Of a DNA stretch of 39,037 nt, positions 38,972 to 39,037 are shown in pieces. The notes beneath the pieces were generated by a model that saw only the letters and a list, made by a program, of their open reading frames with translations, was not told the DNA's origin and searched no databases. This stretch comes from CAZHTS01 sp964535315 (GTDB lineage Bacteria > Chloroflexota > Anaerolineae > Anaerolineales > Anaerolineaceae), in the NCBI GenBank assembly GCA_964535315.1, contig CAZHTS010000045.1:1-39037 (forward strand), in the 5' to 3' direction. Made by a program: the position numbers and the translations under genes. Numbering within the stretch: the stretch's first letter is position 1; each line of letters starts with the position of its first letter.

Positions 38972-39037
38972 GGGGGAGGGGGGATTTTCTCACGCGGAGA
39001 CGCGGAGAACGCGGAGAAAAGGCGTAGTTATCTCCGC
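38972..39037. repeat. CGCGGAG repeat, cut by the window end
   Basis: A G-rich stretch GGGGGAGGGGGG (38972-38983) follows the stop codon. CGCGGAG then occurs at 38993-38999, 39001-39007 and 39010-39016, and TCTCCGC at 39031-39037 begins the complementary arm. It matches the type of the repeat at 24524-24630 in reverse orientation. The rest lies outside the window. Confidence 0.7.

Overview
This window looks like a piece of chromosome from a GC-rich bacterium, most probably a member of the Chloroflexota (Anaerolineae or Caldilineae type). That is an inference from several traits seen together: a CpXC zinc-ribbon protein, Thr/Pro-rich linkers on exported domains, MalT-like LATE regulators, SLC13 carriers with RCK-C domains, a TtuA-type tRNA thiolase beside a ubiquitin-like sulfur carrier, and palindromic intergenic repeats. 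Genes are densely packed. No rRNA, tRNA, CRISPR array, insertion sequence or phage gene was recognised, and no gene-free stretch exceeds about 275 bases.

Layout. 0.07-1.0 kb: a ROK sugar kinase followed by a long palindromic repeat. 1.2-4.1 kb (+): a class III aminotransferase and a GAF-PAS histidine kinase. 4.1-11.3 kb (-): a three-gene signalling operon made of a solute-binding lipoprotein, a 1410-residue hybrid histidine kinase and an HPt-REC-REC-GGDEF diguanylate cyclase. 11.5-12.9 kb (+): a CpXC protein. 13.0-14.8 kb: a divergent pair, an FHA-winged-helix regulator (-) and a tail-anchored Ser/Thr kinase (+), sharing one promoter region. 14.8-19.0 kb (-): an AAA+ ATPase and a diverged glycoside hydrolase family 3 protein with an Ig-like domain and membrane tail. 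19.1-22.3 kb (-): a more AT-rich operon of a DUF389-SH3 fusion, a CBS-pair protein and an ArsB/NhaD-type carrier. 22.4-23.1 kb (+): a family 2 glycosyltransferase. 23.3-25.5 kb: an MFS carrier (-) divergent from a DeoR regulator (+). 25.5-28.1 kb (-): RecJ and an EamA carrier. 28.2-31.1 kb (+): an SLC13 carrier and Tgt. 31.1-36.0 kb (-): PadR, a methyltransferase, a MalT-like regulator and an ApbA-like reductase. 36.1-39.0 kb (+): a five-gene operon ending in a ubiquitin-like sulfur carrier and a TtuA-type tRNA 2-thiolase.

How it fits together. Much of the window is signal transduction. A lipoprotein seems to feed a phosphorelay that ends in c-di-GMP synthesis, and a Ser/Thr kinase is probably paired with a phosphopeptide-reading transcription factor. 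Two tRNA modification enzymes (Tgt and TtuA) and one DNA repair nuclease (RecJ) are the housekeeping genes. The most interesting signals are: a sulfur carrier whose Gly-Gly is not C-terminal and whose Gly codons double as the ribosome binding site of the next gene; a perfect 11-bp hairpin that holds the start codon of the reductase gene; six apparently leaderless promoters; a matched pair of PadR-type operators; a DUF389-SH3 fusion; and a family 3 hydrolase that has lost several signature residues.
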